From assembly GCF_014217805.1 (NCBI RefSeq), contig NZ_CP055156.1, positions 806,001 through 870,000 of the forward strand: a stretch of 64,000 bases of DNA, written 5' to 3'. Positions 8,822 through 17,317 of this stretch are shown in pieces. Numbering within the stretch: position 1 is the stretch's first letter; the number at the start of each line of letters is the position of its first letter. The notes beneath the pieces were generated by a model, which did not search any database, was not told where the DNA came from, and worked only from the letters and a program-made list of their open reading frames with translations. Origin of the DNA: Adhaeribacter swui. Lineage in GTDB: Bacteria > Bacteroidota > Bacteroidia > Cytophagales > Hymenobacteraceae. The translations under genes were made by a program, and so were the position numbers.

Positions 8822-10195
8822 ATGAATCCAAACGCATACATTGAAGCTAATAAAGACCGGTTTATCTCGGAGCTTCTGGATTTACTCCGTATTCCTTCCG
8901 TAAGTGCTGATCCTGCATTTCAGGGCGATGTGTTACGGGCGGCCGATTTTCTGGCGCAAAAACTCCGCGATGCCGGCGCTGATAACGTAGAAATTTGCCC
9001 GACAGCCGGCTACCCCATCGTGTATGGCGAAAAGTTAATAAACCCCGAACTGCCTACCGTTTTGGTTTACGGGCACTACGATGTACAACCCGCCGACCCT
9101 TATGAATTATGGCATTCTCCGCCGTTTGAACCCGTAATTAAAGACGGTAAAATTTATGCCCGGGGCGCCTGCGACGATAAAGGCCAGTTGTACATGCACC
9201 TGAAAGCCTTTGAAATTATGATGCAGGAAAACCAATTGCCTTGCAACGTTAAATTTATGCTGGAAGGCGAAGAAGAAGTAGGCTCTAATAATTTAAGCAT
9301 TTTTGTTCAAGAAAATAAAGCGCGTTTACAAGCCGATGTTATTGTTATTTCGGACACCGGCATTATCGCCAACGATATCCCGTCCATTACCTCGGGTTTG
9401 CGGGGCTTGAGTTACGTAGAAGTGGAAGTTACCGGCCCTAGTCGCGATTTACATTCGGGTTTGTACGGCGGTGCGGTAGCCAACCCAATTAATATTTTGT
9501 GCCAGATGATTGCTTCTTTGCACGACGAGAACAACCACATTACCATTCCGGGATTCTACGACAACGTGCAAGAATTAAGCTCTGAAGAACGCGCCGAAAT
9601 GGCCAAAGCACCTTTTAATATAGAAGAATATAAAAGCGCCTTAAACTTAGGCGATGTGCACGGCGAAGCAGGTTATTCTACCATGGAGCGTAACTCTATC
9701 CGGCCTACTTTGGACGTAAACGGCATTTGGGGCGGCTATACCGGCGAAGGGGCTAAAACGGTAATTGCTTCAAAAGCTTCGGCTAAAATTTCGATGCGCC
9801 TGGTACCCAATCAAACATCTGAAGAAATAACCGAAAAATTTAAAAAACATTTATTAGCCATTGCGCCCAAAAGTGTAACCGTAACTGTAACTCCGCACCA
9901 CGGCGGCGAACCCGTAGTAACGCCTACCAACTCCATTGCTTACCAGGCGGCCAGTAAAGCCTTTGAGCAAACCTTCGGCAAAAAACCAATTCCGGTACGT
10001 AGCGGCGGCAGCATTCCGATTGTGGCTATGTTTAAATCCGAGTTAGGCATTGATACGGTACTCATGGGCTTTGGCCTAGACTCAGATGCCATCCACTCCC
10101 CGAACGAGCACTACGGCGTTTTTAACTTCTTAAAAGGCATCGAAACCATCCCATATTTCTATAAATACTACTCCGAAATGAGTACAAATCAATAA
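8822..10195 (+). CDS. M20-family dipeptidase/metallopeptidase
   Basis: Di-zinc metallopeptidase, 457 aa, probably cleaving dipeptides or related small substrates in the cytoplasm (no signal peptide). The M20 signature is complete: GHYDVQPAD (metal His, catalytic Asp), ARGACDDKGQ (bridging Asp), EGEEEVGS (catalytic Glu plus metal Glu), VISDTG (metal Asp) and HSPNEHY near the C-terminus (metal His). The dimerisation lid domain lies between residues about 195 and 355. Length agrees with the carnosinase/CNDP-like dipeptidase group. It is followed by a strong bidirectional terminator shared with the convergent barrel gene. Confidence 0.93.
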   Translation: MNPNAYIEANKDRFISELLDLLRIPSVSADPAFQGDVLRAADFLAQKLRDAGADNVEICPTAGYPIVYGEKLINPELPTVLVYGHYDVQPADPYELWHSPPFEPVIKDGKIYARGACDDKGQLYMHLKAFEIMMQENQLPCNVKFMLEGEEEVGSNNLSIFVQENKARLQADVIVISDTGIIANDIPSITSGLRGLSYVEVEVTGPSRDLHSGLYGGAVANPINILCQMIASLHDENNHITIPGFYDNVQELSSEERAEMAKAPFNIEEYKSALNLGDVHGEAGYSTMERNSIRPTLDVNGIWGGYTGEGAKTVIASKASAKISMRLVPNQTSEEITEKFKKHLLAIAPKSVTVTVTPHHGGEPVVTPTNSIAYQAASKAFEQTFGKKPIPVRSGGSIPIVAMFKSELGIDTVLMGFGLDSDAIHSPNEHYGVFNFLKGIETIPYFYKYYSEMSTNQ

Positions 10196-10250
10196 AAGAT
10201 ATAGGCTCAGACCGGCGCTTATTTAAATAAACACGCAACAAGAATAAAAA

Positions 10251-10284
10251 AAGCCGCTGGGTAATGTACCCAGCGGCTTTTTAA
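10251..10284. terminator. Bidirectional terminator between convergent genes
   Basis: A 13-bp perfect stem (AAGCCGCTGGGTA / TACCCAGCGGCTT) with a 3-nt loop is flanked by an A-run on the left and a T-run on the right. It can therefore serve both the M20 gene on the plus strand and the barrel gene on the minus strand. Confidence 0.9.
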
Positions 10285-10305
10285 TTAAATTATTAAAAAT
10301 TTAGC

Positions 10306-10968
10306 TTATTTATTACCCATTGGTAATTTAAAACCAAGAGTTGCCTGATAAACTGAGTGACGACCATTGGCTAATTCGTCGCGATTATCGTCTTTGGCTA
10401 AAGCACTTACGCTACCATTATAACGTACATTCAGGGTTAAACCTAACGGAATCTGAACACCTACTCCAGCGGCGTAACCTACTTCAAATTCAGCTAAAGG
10501 ATCTTTATCGATTCGGTTATAAGATTCAAAATCAATACCGCTAGCCACATCGGTTACTTCGGTGTTATCTTTAATGCTTAACAAGTAAGAAAACTGAGGG
10601 CCTGCTTCGAAAAATACCGGACCGGCATTAATTTTTAACAAGATAGGTAAATCCAGGTAGCTGTAATTTACTTTGCCTTCGTACCGTAATTGCTGGCCTG
10701 TAGCAGCATTGGTAGTAGTAAAATCTGAACGCTTGTAACCTTTCTGCGAATACAATAATTCTGGCTGAATTGAAACGAAGTTATCGCTGGATAAAGGAAT
10801 GTTGTAAGTAATACCACCTACAAAGCCTAATTTATTCTGGAAGTTATCTTCATCTTGTAAGTCACCTGCCAGATTAGACAGGTTAGCACCTAATTTAACT
10901 CCTATCTGCGCTTGCGACGCAAACGATAAAGTTAAAGCAGTAAATAGTAAAAATGCAATCTTTTTCAT
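10306..10968 (-). CDS. PorT-family outer-membrane beta-barrel protein
   Basis: Exported outer-membrane protein of the PorT/PF13568-like beta-barrel family, about 220 aa. I place the start at MKKIAFLLFTALTLSFASQAQ, a standard signal peptide with AQA-type cleavage; a longer frame reaches 10992 but adds only nine residues that do not fit a signal peptide. After cleavage the protein begins IGVKLGANLSNL, the typical first strand, and has PELLYSQKGYK and a C-terminal strand ending GFKLPMGNK. Function is unknown; such barrels are common in Bacteroidetes. A second member of the same type lies at 24935-25612. Confidence 0.85.
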   Translation of the reverse strand: MKKIAFLLFTALTLSFASQAQIGVKLGANLSNLAGDLQDEDNFQNKLGFVGGITYNIPLSSDNFVSIQPELLYSQKGYKRSDFTTTNAATGQQLRYEGKVNYSYLDLPILLKINAGPVFFEAGPQFSYLLSIKDNTEVTDVASGIDFESYNRIDKDPLAEFEVGYAAGVGVQIPLGLTLNVRYNGSVSALAKDDNRDELANGRHSVYQATLGFKLPMGNK

Positions 10969-11277
10969 AGTAATAAAATTTAGTTTAATCAATTAACTTG
11001 GGTAATGTTAAAAAAATATTGTATTTAATTTATATAATGTTTTATGGATGGTATACGCAGATAAAATAAAATGTTGCATTCTAGGATAAAAAAATGTTTT
11101 TTATTGATATTTTTTAACAATAACCAACTTGCCTAATTTGCACTTAAGTAATTTATACGCAGGAAGGTAAAAGAAATTTCCACAGCTCGTGTACCGGACA
11201 AGCTTAACAGAAGAGAGGATATTTTTTAAAATTAACTGCTAATTTTATGCCAAATTGCCAAGGTGGGTTTTTCGTTA

Positions 11278-12375
11278 ATGAAAGTCAGAATTAGTTTTCT
11301 TTTTATTGTTGGTTTACTCATCTGCCGGGTTGGCTGGGCACAGAATCAAAATCCAATAAGTATAGGGGTAACTTACCAGGGAGGTCAGGTGTTGGTGCAT
11401 AGCGCTAAAATCCGGCACTTGCGGGGAGTACAGCCCCAGGGCATTGAATTAAACCTGCAATCGCAAACTACCGGCACTAAGTTTTGGCACCAGCTTTACA
11501 GGTATCCCCGGCTGGGCATTTCGCTCATCGCGTTTGATTACCGGGAACCTAGCTTGGGTAAATCGCTAGCAGCCAGCATTTACCTGAATAAATATGTGCA
11601 CCAAGGCCCGCAATACACCATTAGCGTACGCATTGGCACCGGATTGGCTTATTTCAGCAACCACTTCGACCGGAAAATAAACGCAACCAATAATGTTATA
11701 AGTAGCCCTTTAAACGCCGTCATTCAACTCAGAACCGAATTTGAACGCCGGATTAGTCCGCAATTTTCGGTGGTGGCAGCGGCGGGTATCAACCATTATT
11801 CCAACGGCGGCAATTCTAAACCCAACCTGGGTATAAACATTGGCACGCTCACTTTAGGGCTTAATTACCACAGCCAAGCCGCTTTTGAACCGCTGGTACA
11901 ACCCTGGCCCATGCCCGGGCACAAATTATCTTTTATTATGAGCGGCAGTGTGGGCGTAAAACAACGCAACGATTTTGATACGGCTACCTATGTAGTAAAA
12001 TCAGTTGCCGTGGGAGCCATGCAGCAAATTAATCCCAAAAGTACTTTATTGGTGGGCCTGGAAGGTTTCTATGATCCATCGTTGTTTCCGCGCCGCAACT
12101 GGGACCCCAGGGTAAAGCCGGGTACCACGCCGGATATTAAAAGAGTTGCCCTGAACTTTGGCCACGAATTAACCATTGGTAAATTAGGTTTTGGCACTTA
12201 CCTGGGTTGGTACGCTTACCGGCCTTATAAATCGGATGCTGCTTTTTACCAACGTTTAGAAATGCGCTACCCGCTTACGCATAATATTTACGTAGCAGCC
12301 GGCTTAAAATTACACGATTTTATAAAAGCAGATGTTATTGAGTACCGGTTAGGCCTGCGTTTATGGAAACACTAA
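11278..12375 (+). CDS. PagL-like acyloxyacyl hydrolase homologue
   Basis: Outer-membrane barrel related to lipid A 3-O-deacylase (PagL), 365 aa, with signal peptide MKVRISFLFIVGLLICRVGWAQ. I use the ATG at 11278 rather than the GTG at 11263 because it starts the signal peptide. The PagL active-site segment is recognisable as NHYSNGGNSKPNLGIN. The catalytic His and Ser (HxS) are present, but the position of the catalytic Glu (14 residues after the His in Pseudomonas PagL) is Asn. The protein is longer than classical PagL (about 150-170 aa), with a C-terminal half of further barrel-like strands. Whether it removes acyl chains from lipid A is uncertain. Confidence 0.75.
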   Translation: MKVRISFLFIVGLLICRVGWAQNQNPISIGVTYQGGQVLVHSAKIRHLRGVQPQGIELNLQSQTTGTKFWHQLYRYPRLGISLIAFDYREPSLGKSLAASIYLNKYVHQGPQYTISVRIGTGLAYFSNHFDRKINATNNVISSPLNAVIQLRTEFERRISPQFSVVAAAGINHYSNGGNSKPNLGINIGTLTLGLNYHSQAAFEPLVQPWPMPGHKLSFIMSGSVGVKQRNDFDTATYVVKSVAVGAMQQINPKSTLLVGLEGFYDPSLFPRRNWDPRVKPGTTPDIKRVALNFGHELTIGKLGFGTYLGWYAYRPYKSDAAFYQRLEMRYPLTHNIYVAAGLKLHDFIKADVIEYRLGLRLWKH

Positions 12376-12441
12376 GATTTATTTTTTAATTTTTTTTGTT
12401 ACCAAGTACGCTTAAAATAACGGAATAATACATTGCTGGTG

Positions 12442-12472
12442 TTTACTTAAAAAACAAAGTTTACTATATTTG
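12442..12472 (+). promoter_or_regulatory. Promoter for the 81-aa protein gene
   Basis: TATATTTG (12465-12472) matches the -7 consensus TAnnTTTG, with TTTA (one change from TTTG) exactly 19 nt upstream. The predicted start of transcription is within about 10 nt of the ATG at 12490. Confidence 0.5.
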
Positions 12473-12489
12473 CTTTTTTATATGTAATT

Positions 12490-12735
12490 ATGGAATTATC
12501 GGACTTTAACCAAAACAATCTGCAGCAAAAAACCAATCTCATCTGGAACCAAGGTAACTTTTTAGCGGTCCGGTACAGTAGTAATTGCAATGTGTGCTTG
12601 TACTCGATGGGTAAATTTTTTGTAGAAATCTGGTATCGCCTCGCCGATAATGAAATAAATTCCATCAGAAGTTTTAAAAACAGCGATGATCTGGATCCTT
12701 ACTTAAAAATGATCGACCTTTCCGAGATTTACTAA
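12490..12735 (+). CDS. Small hypothetical protein, 81 aa
   Basis: Soluble, acidic-to-neutral 81-aa protein with no signal peptide or membrane segment. It begins MELSDFNQNNLQQKTNLIWNQGNFLAVRY and continues with a beta-hairpin-like segment containing two cysteines (NCNVCLYSMGKFFVEIWY) and the phrase IRSFKNSDDLDPYLKMIDLSEIY. I recall similar short proteins in Hymenobacteraceae but know no function. The well-formed promoter just in front and the bidirectional terminator behind support a real gene of its own. Confidence 0.7.
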   Translation: MELSDFNQNNLQQKTNLIWNQGNFLAVRYSSNCNVCLYSMGKFFVEIWYRLADNEINSIRSFKNSDDLDPYLKMIDLSEIY

Positions 12736-12880
12736 CTACTTAAACTTATTAGTTGGCTGCTTTTCCGGTTAAAACTTACAAACAGAGGTAGCTCCTGGCT
12801 CTAAATTTTAAAATTTTCTCTTTTTACCGTTTTAAAATTTATCTTAACTAACCGAATAATTCCTTACGGATTAAATAGAT

Positions 12881-12936
12881 TATAAAGTAAAAGTCCCCGG
12901 TTCGTGTAGTTACAAACCGGGTACTTTTACTTTATA
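12881..12936. terminator. Long bidirectional terminator hairpin
   Basis: Arms 12881-12902 and 12915-12936 pair over 22 positions with a single C-T mismatch (TATAAAGTAAAAGT..CCGGTT with AACCGG..ACTTTTACTTTATA). It lies between the convergent 81-aa gene and the FISUMP lipoprotein gene. Confidence 0.8.
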
Positions 12937-12969
12937 GAACAGATTTTATTACAACGTTAACTACTGCGC

Positions 12970-14202
12970 TTACTTATTTCTTACTAACCGTAGTGGTAAA
13001 TGTGGCGGGTAATAGCCCACCGGAAAAGCTGAAAAAGCGGCGTAGGTATCGCTGGGGAGCTGAATAATTTTAAAAGCTACCGGGTTTTCATTTTCGTCCT
13101 GACTGGAAGTCCAAAGAAAGCAGTTAGCACCTTCGCCGTTAGGGCTGGCATTTTGCGCCATGTAATTGGCAGGCACAGCATTAAACCCCGATTTATTGTT
13201 AGCGTAACCGTCTTGCTTTAACCAGCCCTTAGTAGCCATTAATTGCCCCAGTAGTTTTTTCGACTGTAAATCTTCGCCGTCCGTCGATTCCCAATCATTC
13301 AGTTTTAAACCTTGCGATTGCAGCAATTTAATATAATCTTGTTTGGTGGGGATGCGCCAGCCTGCCGGCACCGGAATGTCTTTTAAATCCATGCTTCTGT
13401 AAAATGTACCGTAGTGCGGCTTTTCAGAGTTATTCATGCCCCCGGCACCGGCGTAATTTACCGACATCCACTCCAGATTGCCAATTGTAACGGTTGGGTA
13501 GTATTTGTTTTCAATTTTAACGTAAGTTCCGTTAGCCGGTGGGTTGGCGTATAAATCATCCGGATCGGTGGTTCCGCCACCGGGGTTATTGTTATCTACT
13601 TTAATGTAACGTACGGAGTATTGGTTGGCGCCATCGGTTCTTTTGGCAGTTAAGTAGTTGGTAGCCGAAGCGTAAGAAGATGCTTGCGGGTTAAGCAATA
13701 CGCTAAAGTACGTCGGCCAATCTTTTAGTACCATATCCGATTCTTTGTAGCCGGTAAACTTATTACTAAAATACCGCACCTTGCCCGATTGCACATGAAA
13801 AGTTAACGAGTTCGGATTGGTTTTGTACTCCAGCGTACCTACGCGTTTAAACAAATATTGCTTTACCTCATCACCCATATTAAATATTTCGGAAGTGTAT
13901 TCAATGGCGTTCTTACCGTCTTTGGTGAATACCATGGTACGAAATTCGCGAAAGCCTTGCTCCCCCTGAAAGGTGCCTTGCTCCCAATTAACGGTTAGTG
14001 GCTTCGCGTTATGGTCGGCGTACCAGGTTCCCACCAACTCATTCGGAATGGACGTATAAGGCGTTTGAATTACTTCGTCGGGGTTTTCGGGATTATTGGT
14101 GCCGGGCTCGGGCGTGTTTTCGTCCGGGTCGCAACTGCTCATACCAAAGGCTACTAAACTGCTGAGCAGTAACGTGGAAAATATTTTTTTAAAATTTTTC
14201 AT
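12970..14202 (-). CDS. FISUMP-domain lipoprotein
   Basis: Surface or periplasmic lipoprotein, 410 aa. The N-terminus is a lipoprotein signal (MKNFKKIFSTLLLSSLVAFGMSSC, lipobox MSSC) followed by an acidic Pro/Glu/Asn linker. Residues about 50-200 resemble a lipocalin-like beta domain (ELVGTWYADHNAKPLTVNW). The C-terminal half is a FISUMP domain (Fibrobacter succinogenes major paralogous domain) with its hallmarks IGNLEWMSVNY, PVPAGWRIPTKQDY, SGFNAVPANY, FLWTSSQ and LRLVR. FISUMP domains are a carbohydrate-lectin-like fold found in exported Bacteroidetes proteins; the ligand is unknown. It shares a bidirectional terminator with its convergent neighbour. Confidence 0.88.
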   Translation of the reverse strand: MKNFKKIFSTLLLSSLVAFGMSSCDPDENTPEPGTNNPENPDEVIQTPYTSIPNELVGTWYADHNAKPLTVNWEQGTFQGEQGFREFRTMVFTKDGKNAIEYTSEIFNMGDEVKQYLFKRVGTLEYKTNPNSLTFHVQSGKVRYFSNKFTGYKESDMVLKDWPTYFSVLLNPQASSYASATNYLTAKRTDGANQYSVRYIKVDNNNPGGGTTDPDDLYANPPANGTYVKIENKYYPTVTIGNLEWMSVNYAGAGGMNNSEKPHYGTFYRSMDLKDIPVPAGWRIPTKQDYIKLLQSQGLKLNDWESTDGEDLQSKKLLGQLMATKGWLKQDGYANNKSGFNAVPANYMAQNASPNGEGANCFLWTSSQDENENPVAFKIIQLPSDTYAAFSAFPVGYYPPHLPLRLVRNK

Positions 14203-14499
14203 TTGGATTGATTTTCTATTTTATAGTTAGAGAGTTTATCCGGGCATTGTTTGATTGTACAAATGTAGCCTACAAGGGGGCAGCAGACTTACGTAAATAC
14301 TTGATTTACCAAATTGCGTAGTTTCACGTAGCTACTACAGCAAAGCCAGATAACGAAAGCTTTAAATGGAATTTTTAAAAAGTGCGGGAAATACTATAAT
14401 AGTTAAGCCACTAATTTGCCGGAGAAACTTTTATTTTTAAATTTATCTGCTTCAGCAACAAGCAATAAAGTGTAGGAAACAATAAGAACCCTAGCAATC

Positions 14500-14727
14500 A
14501 TGGTAAAAAGATACACCACCCAATTAGTGCAAAAATTACAACTGTCGGCGGGTAGGTTAAATTCTTCATTACTGCTTTTGCCTTATTTGTTTTTGGTAGC
14601 CGTATTAATTACCAATACTTTGGCCTGGTTTGGTGGTGCCGCCTGGTACAGCTCGGTACTAAATAACTGGTTAATGCTGGGTTGGCTTGCCGGAACCGGA
14701 ATTATTTATCGAAAAAAATGGAAGTGA
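14500..14727 (+). CDS. Small two-helix membrane protein, 75 aa
   Basis: Short protein with a basic N-terminus (MVKRYTTQLVQKLQ), two predicted membrane helices (LLLLPYLFLVAVLITNTLAWF and WLMLGWLAGTGIIY) and a basic C-terminal tail RKKWK. I do not recognise the family. It stands alone with about 300 bp of A/T-rich DNA in front and 260 bp behind. Confidence 0.6.
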   Translation: MVKRYTTQLVQKLQLSAGRLNSSLLLLPYLFLVAVLITNTLAWFGGAAWYSSVLNNWLMLGWLAGTGIIYRKKWK

Positions 14728-14985
14728 TTAATTAAATCTTAATTTGCAGCAGTTTATTTACCTTAAACTGTTTTTTTAAAGTTCAGCAAAATTTAAAATT
14801 TCCTGGGCGTAAAGGTTAATGTGCCTAAAGTACATCCCGGTTCAATCATTTAAATTGATCAGCAATCCGTTTTTTCTTGGATCATATTAATATTAAGCAC
14901 TTAATAACAAAATTCCGGTACCTTACTACGGGTACTCAATAAATTTTATAAGATCTGTTTTAACCCTGTTTTCTTTAACCTGATT

Positions 14986-15798
14986 ATGAAAACGCTACCA
15001 AGTTTCGTTTGGCTTTTATTTATTGGCGCTTTATTGAGCCTCGGCAGTTGCCAACAAAATGCTACCGATAACTCCAAAGCAGAAAATCCACCGATGGCGG
15101 GCTTCGATGCGGCTGGCTCCGACCCGAAAGCCATTGAAATTGCAGACCAGGTTATGGCGGCCCAGGGAGGCCGTAAAAACTGGGATGCCACGCATTATGT
15201 AGCCTGGAACTTCTTCGGTAACCGCAAATTAATCTGGGATAAATATACCGGCCAGGTACGCATAGATTATTTAAAAGATGATACTAAAGTGCTGGTAAAC
15301 ATTAATGATGGCAAAGGCAAAGTATTCCGGCAAGGAGCTGAAGTAACCCAACCCGATTCTTTGGCTAAGTACCTGGACCAAGGTAAAAAAGATTGGATTA
15401 ATGATTCTTACTGGGTGTTTATGCCTTTTAAATTAAAAGACTCGGGCTTAACGCTAAAGTACCTGGGCGAAGATACCACCCAAGCCGGCGAAGCAGCCGA
15501 TGTACTGCGGCTTACTTTTAAAGAAGTGGGGACTACTCCTAATAACGCCTACAAGGTTTACGTGGATAAAAACAGCCATTTAGTTACCCAATGGGCTTAT
15601 TTCCAGGAAGCCAATCAATCCGAACCTAACTTTATCATTCCCTGGAAAAATTACCAGACCTACGGTTCTATTAAACTATCCGGCGACCGGGGCGAGCGGC
15701 AAATCACCGATATTCAGGTTTTTGATAAACTGCCGGAAAGCGTATTTACTTCTTTTGCCCCCGTTGATTTACAACAATACGCCGCAACTAGAAATTAA
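14986..15798 (+). CDS. Lipoprotein, LolA-like/DUF6503-type
   Basis: Predicted lipoprotein of 270 aa: signal MKTLPSFVWLLFIGALLSLGSC with lipobox LGSC, then an unstructured Asn/Ser-rich stretch. The mature domain (residues about 45-270) has the features of half-barrel LolA/LolB-like or DUF6503 proteins: a helix with AIEIADQVMAAQGG, then WDATHYVAWNFFGNRKLIWDKYTGQVRIDY, alternating beta strands with aromatic edges, and LKYLGEDTTQAGEAADVLRLTF. This fold usually binds a lipid or an acyl chain, but I cannot assign a ligand. It is monocistronic. Confidence 0.7.
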   Translation: MKTLPSFVWLLFIGALLSLGSCQQNATDNSKAENPPMAGFDAAGSDPKAIEIADQVMAAQGGRKNWDATHYVAWNFFGNRKLIWDKYTGQVRIDYLKDDTKVLVNINDGKGKVFRQGAEVTQPDSLAKYLDQGKKDWINDSYWVFMPFKLKDSGLTLKYLGEDTTQAGEAADVLRLTFKEVGTTPNNAYKVYVDKNSHLVTQWAYFQEANQSEPNFIIPWKNYQTYGSIKLSGDRGERQITDIQVFDKLPESVFTSFAPVDLQQYAATRN

Positions 15799-15984
15799 GG
15801 TATTTTATAAAACAGCCTGCCTATTAGCGGCTTATTAACTAGTCGCATAGTATAACAACCACCAGTAGAAGTTGGTGGTAATGCAGTATAACAAATATAA
15901 CAGGTAACCTCTACTATTTTACTAATTTAATTAGTTAATCAATACAAATGAGCGGCAATTTTAAAAAATTGCCGGCGCATGCAT

Positions 15985-16131
15985 TTAAAACACACCCATA
16001 TCTTTCAAAAACAGAAAGATTCCTTTAATTAACTCGAACAAAGCGCTTAAAAAGGCGATGGCTTTAATGCCTATAACTATTTTCTCGCGCCAATTAGTGG
16101 AAGGATTTTCCCGGGTTTTCTTAATTCTCAT
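15985..16131 (-). CDS. Small amphipathic/membrane protein, 48 aa
   Basis: A complete ATG-to-TAA frame read directly from the complement: MRIKKTRENPSTNWREKIV, then a hydrophobic stretch IGIKAIAFLSALFELIKGIFLFLK and the tail DMGVF. Composition (charged head, 24-residue hydrophobic helix with one Glu and two Lys) looks like a genuine small membrane protein and not a random frame. No family recognised. It lies in a 630-bp spacer between the LolA-like lipoprotein and glpF. Coding status would be settled by finding homologues. Confidence 0.45.
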   Translation of the reverse strand: MRIKKTRENPSTNWREKIVIGIKAIAFLSALFELIKGIFLFLKDMGVF

Positions 16132-16250
16132 GTTACAACAACCTGTTTAGCTAAATGTATACGGCGTTTTATACTAATTTATTTGGCAAAAATCACTTTT
16201 TTTTCCTCATTTCAAAGTTATTTAACTAATTTATTTAGTATTTGGTTTTC

Positions 16251-16281
16251 CTTTTTTCTTTATTCCTACATATTATTTTTG
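16251..16281 (+). promoter_or_regulatory. Consensus promoter without an annotated gene
   Basis: TTTG (16251-16254), 19 nt, TATTTTTG (16274-16281): a perfect match to the Bacteroidetes housekeeping promoter. The next plus-strand gene is almost 10 kb away. See the candidate small RNA at 16287-16407. Confidence 0.55.
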
Positions 16282-16286
16282 CCTTA

Positions 16287-16407
16287 TGTAAGAATTTAAA
16301 AATCTGCAAAGCATACGGGTTAGCTTTAATGGCATTCCTTGGCTGCTGGTTATGCCAACTACCTACCGCCCTACCATAAAAAAAGCCAGCTATGTTTTAG
16401 CTGGCTC
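16287..16407 (+). ncRNA. Candidate small RNA (about 120 nt)
   Basis: Inferred transcript from the consensus promoter at 16251-16281 to the strong hairpin at 16384-16406. It contains an internal stem GGCAT / ATGCC (16331-16335 with 16352-16356) and only a 16-codon frame (16329-16379), so it is more likely a small RNA than a peptide gene. The end hairpin is shared with the terminator of glpF on the other strand, and on the plus strand it has only a short T-tract (CGTTT). Inference from sequence signals only; no known RNA family recognised. Confidence 0.35.
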
Positions 16408-16410
16408 GTT
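16378..16410. terminator. Terminator of glpF
   Basis: Stem GCCAGCTA / TAGCTGGC (8 bp, 5-6-nt loop) with a run of A on the left, which reads as a T-tract on the minus strand. It lies 20 bp after the glpF stop. Confidence 0.8.
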
Positions 16411-16429
16411 TAAATACTTTTTTTAAAAT

Positions 16430-17158
16430 TTATTGCAATTGCAGGTATATTATTGCGGCTATAGCAGCACCTAACATGGGGCCCGCTACGGGTACCCAGG
16501 CGTAATGCCAATCGCTGGCACATTTATTTTTTAAAGGAATAACGGCATGCACTAAACGGGGGCCAAAATCGCGGGCCGGATTAATGGCATACCCCGTTGG
16601 TCCGCCTAAACTCAGGCCAATACCCCACACCAAAAAAGCCACCGGAATAGCCCCTAACGAGCCCATCCCAATAGGTGTTTTATCGGTGCCCAGCTCGGGG
16701 TTAGTAACGTAAAAAATCACGAATATCAACACAAAAGTACCTACTGCTTCGCTAAACAAATTGGCCCACGGATGCCGGATAGCCGGACTGGTACTAAACA
16801 CGGCTAACTGCAGCAGCGGGTCTTCGGTATCGTCGAAGTGCCTTTTGTAGAGCAACCAAACCAGCAAAGCGCCCACCATAGCGCCTAGCATTTGCGCCAA
16901 AATAAACATGCCTACCTGGTCCCAGCTAAACTTACCGGCAATGGCAAGCGCTAACGTTACGGCCGGGTTTAAGTGCGCCCCACTGTACGGCGCTGCAATT
17001 ACTACCCCGGCAAAAACCGCTAAGGCCCAGCCAGTTGTTATTACCAACCAACCACTATTATGACCTTTGGTGCCTTTTAAAAGTACATTGGCTACCACAC
17101 CGTCGCCCAGTAAGATAACAAACAAGGTGCCGATAAATTCAGCCGTGAAGGGAGTCAT
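16430..17158 (-). CDS. glpF: Glycerol facilitator (MIP/aquaglyceroporin)
   Basis: Inner-membrane channel for glycerol uptake, 242 aa. Both half-pore motifs are present: GAHLNPAVTLALA in the first repeat and GYAINPARDFGPRL in the second. The Asp after the second NPAR marks the glycerol-conducting (GlpF) branch rather than a strict aquaporin. Six hydrophobic helices are visible in the usual two-fold pattern. It lies downstream of glpK on the same strand (159-bp spacer), consistent with a glycerol uptake and phosphorylation unit. The N-terminus MTPFTAEFIGTLFVILLGDG is the normal family start. Confidence 0.95.
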   Translation of the reverse strand: MTPFTAEFIGTLFVILLGDGVVANVLLKGTKGHNSGWLVITTGWALAVFAGVVIAAPYSGAHLNPAVTLALAIAGKFSWDQVGMFILAQMLGAMVGALLVWLLYKRHFDDTEDPLLQLAVFSTSPAIRHPWANLFSEAVGTFVLIFVIFYVTNPELGTDKTPIGMGSLGAIPVAFLVWGIGLSLGGPTGYAINPARDFGPRLVHAVIPLKNKCASDWHYAWVPVAGPMLGAAIAAIIYLQLQ

Positions 17159-17317
17159 GTTTTACAAGTGTTTTATAGTGGATGTCTTTGATAAATATTT
17201 TAAAATTTTTCTTTTGATATTGCCCCAAATGCAAAAATTTAAAAATCTGGCAACAGGTTTAAAGCAAGCGCCTAATAAACCCGTGAAGCACCGGTAATTC
17301 TTGCAGCAGCAAAACTT

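Noticed and set aside
11263-11277. GTG start for the PagL-like gene
   Set aside because: Adds five residues before a complete signal peptide; ATG at 11278 is preferred.
14946-15191. 81-aa minus-strand frame opposite the LolA-like lipoprotein gene
   Set aside because: Antisense shadow of a gene with a clear lipoprotein signal.
16329-16379. 16-codon frame MAFLGCWLCQLPTALP as a leader peptide
   Set aside because: Too short to support from one sequence; the transcript, if real, is treated as a small RNA.
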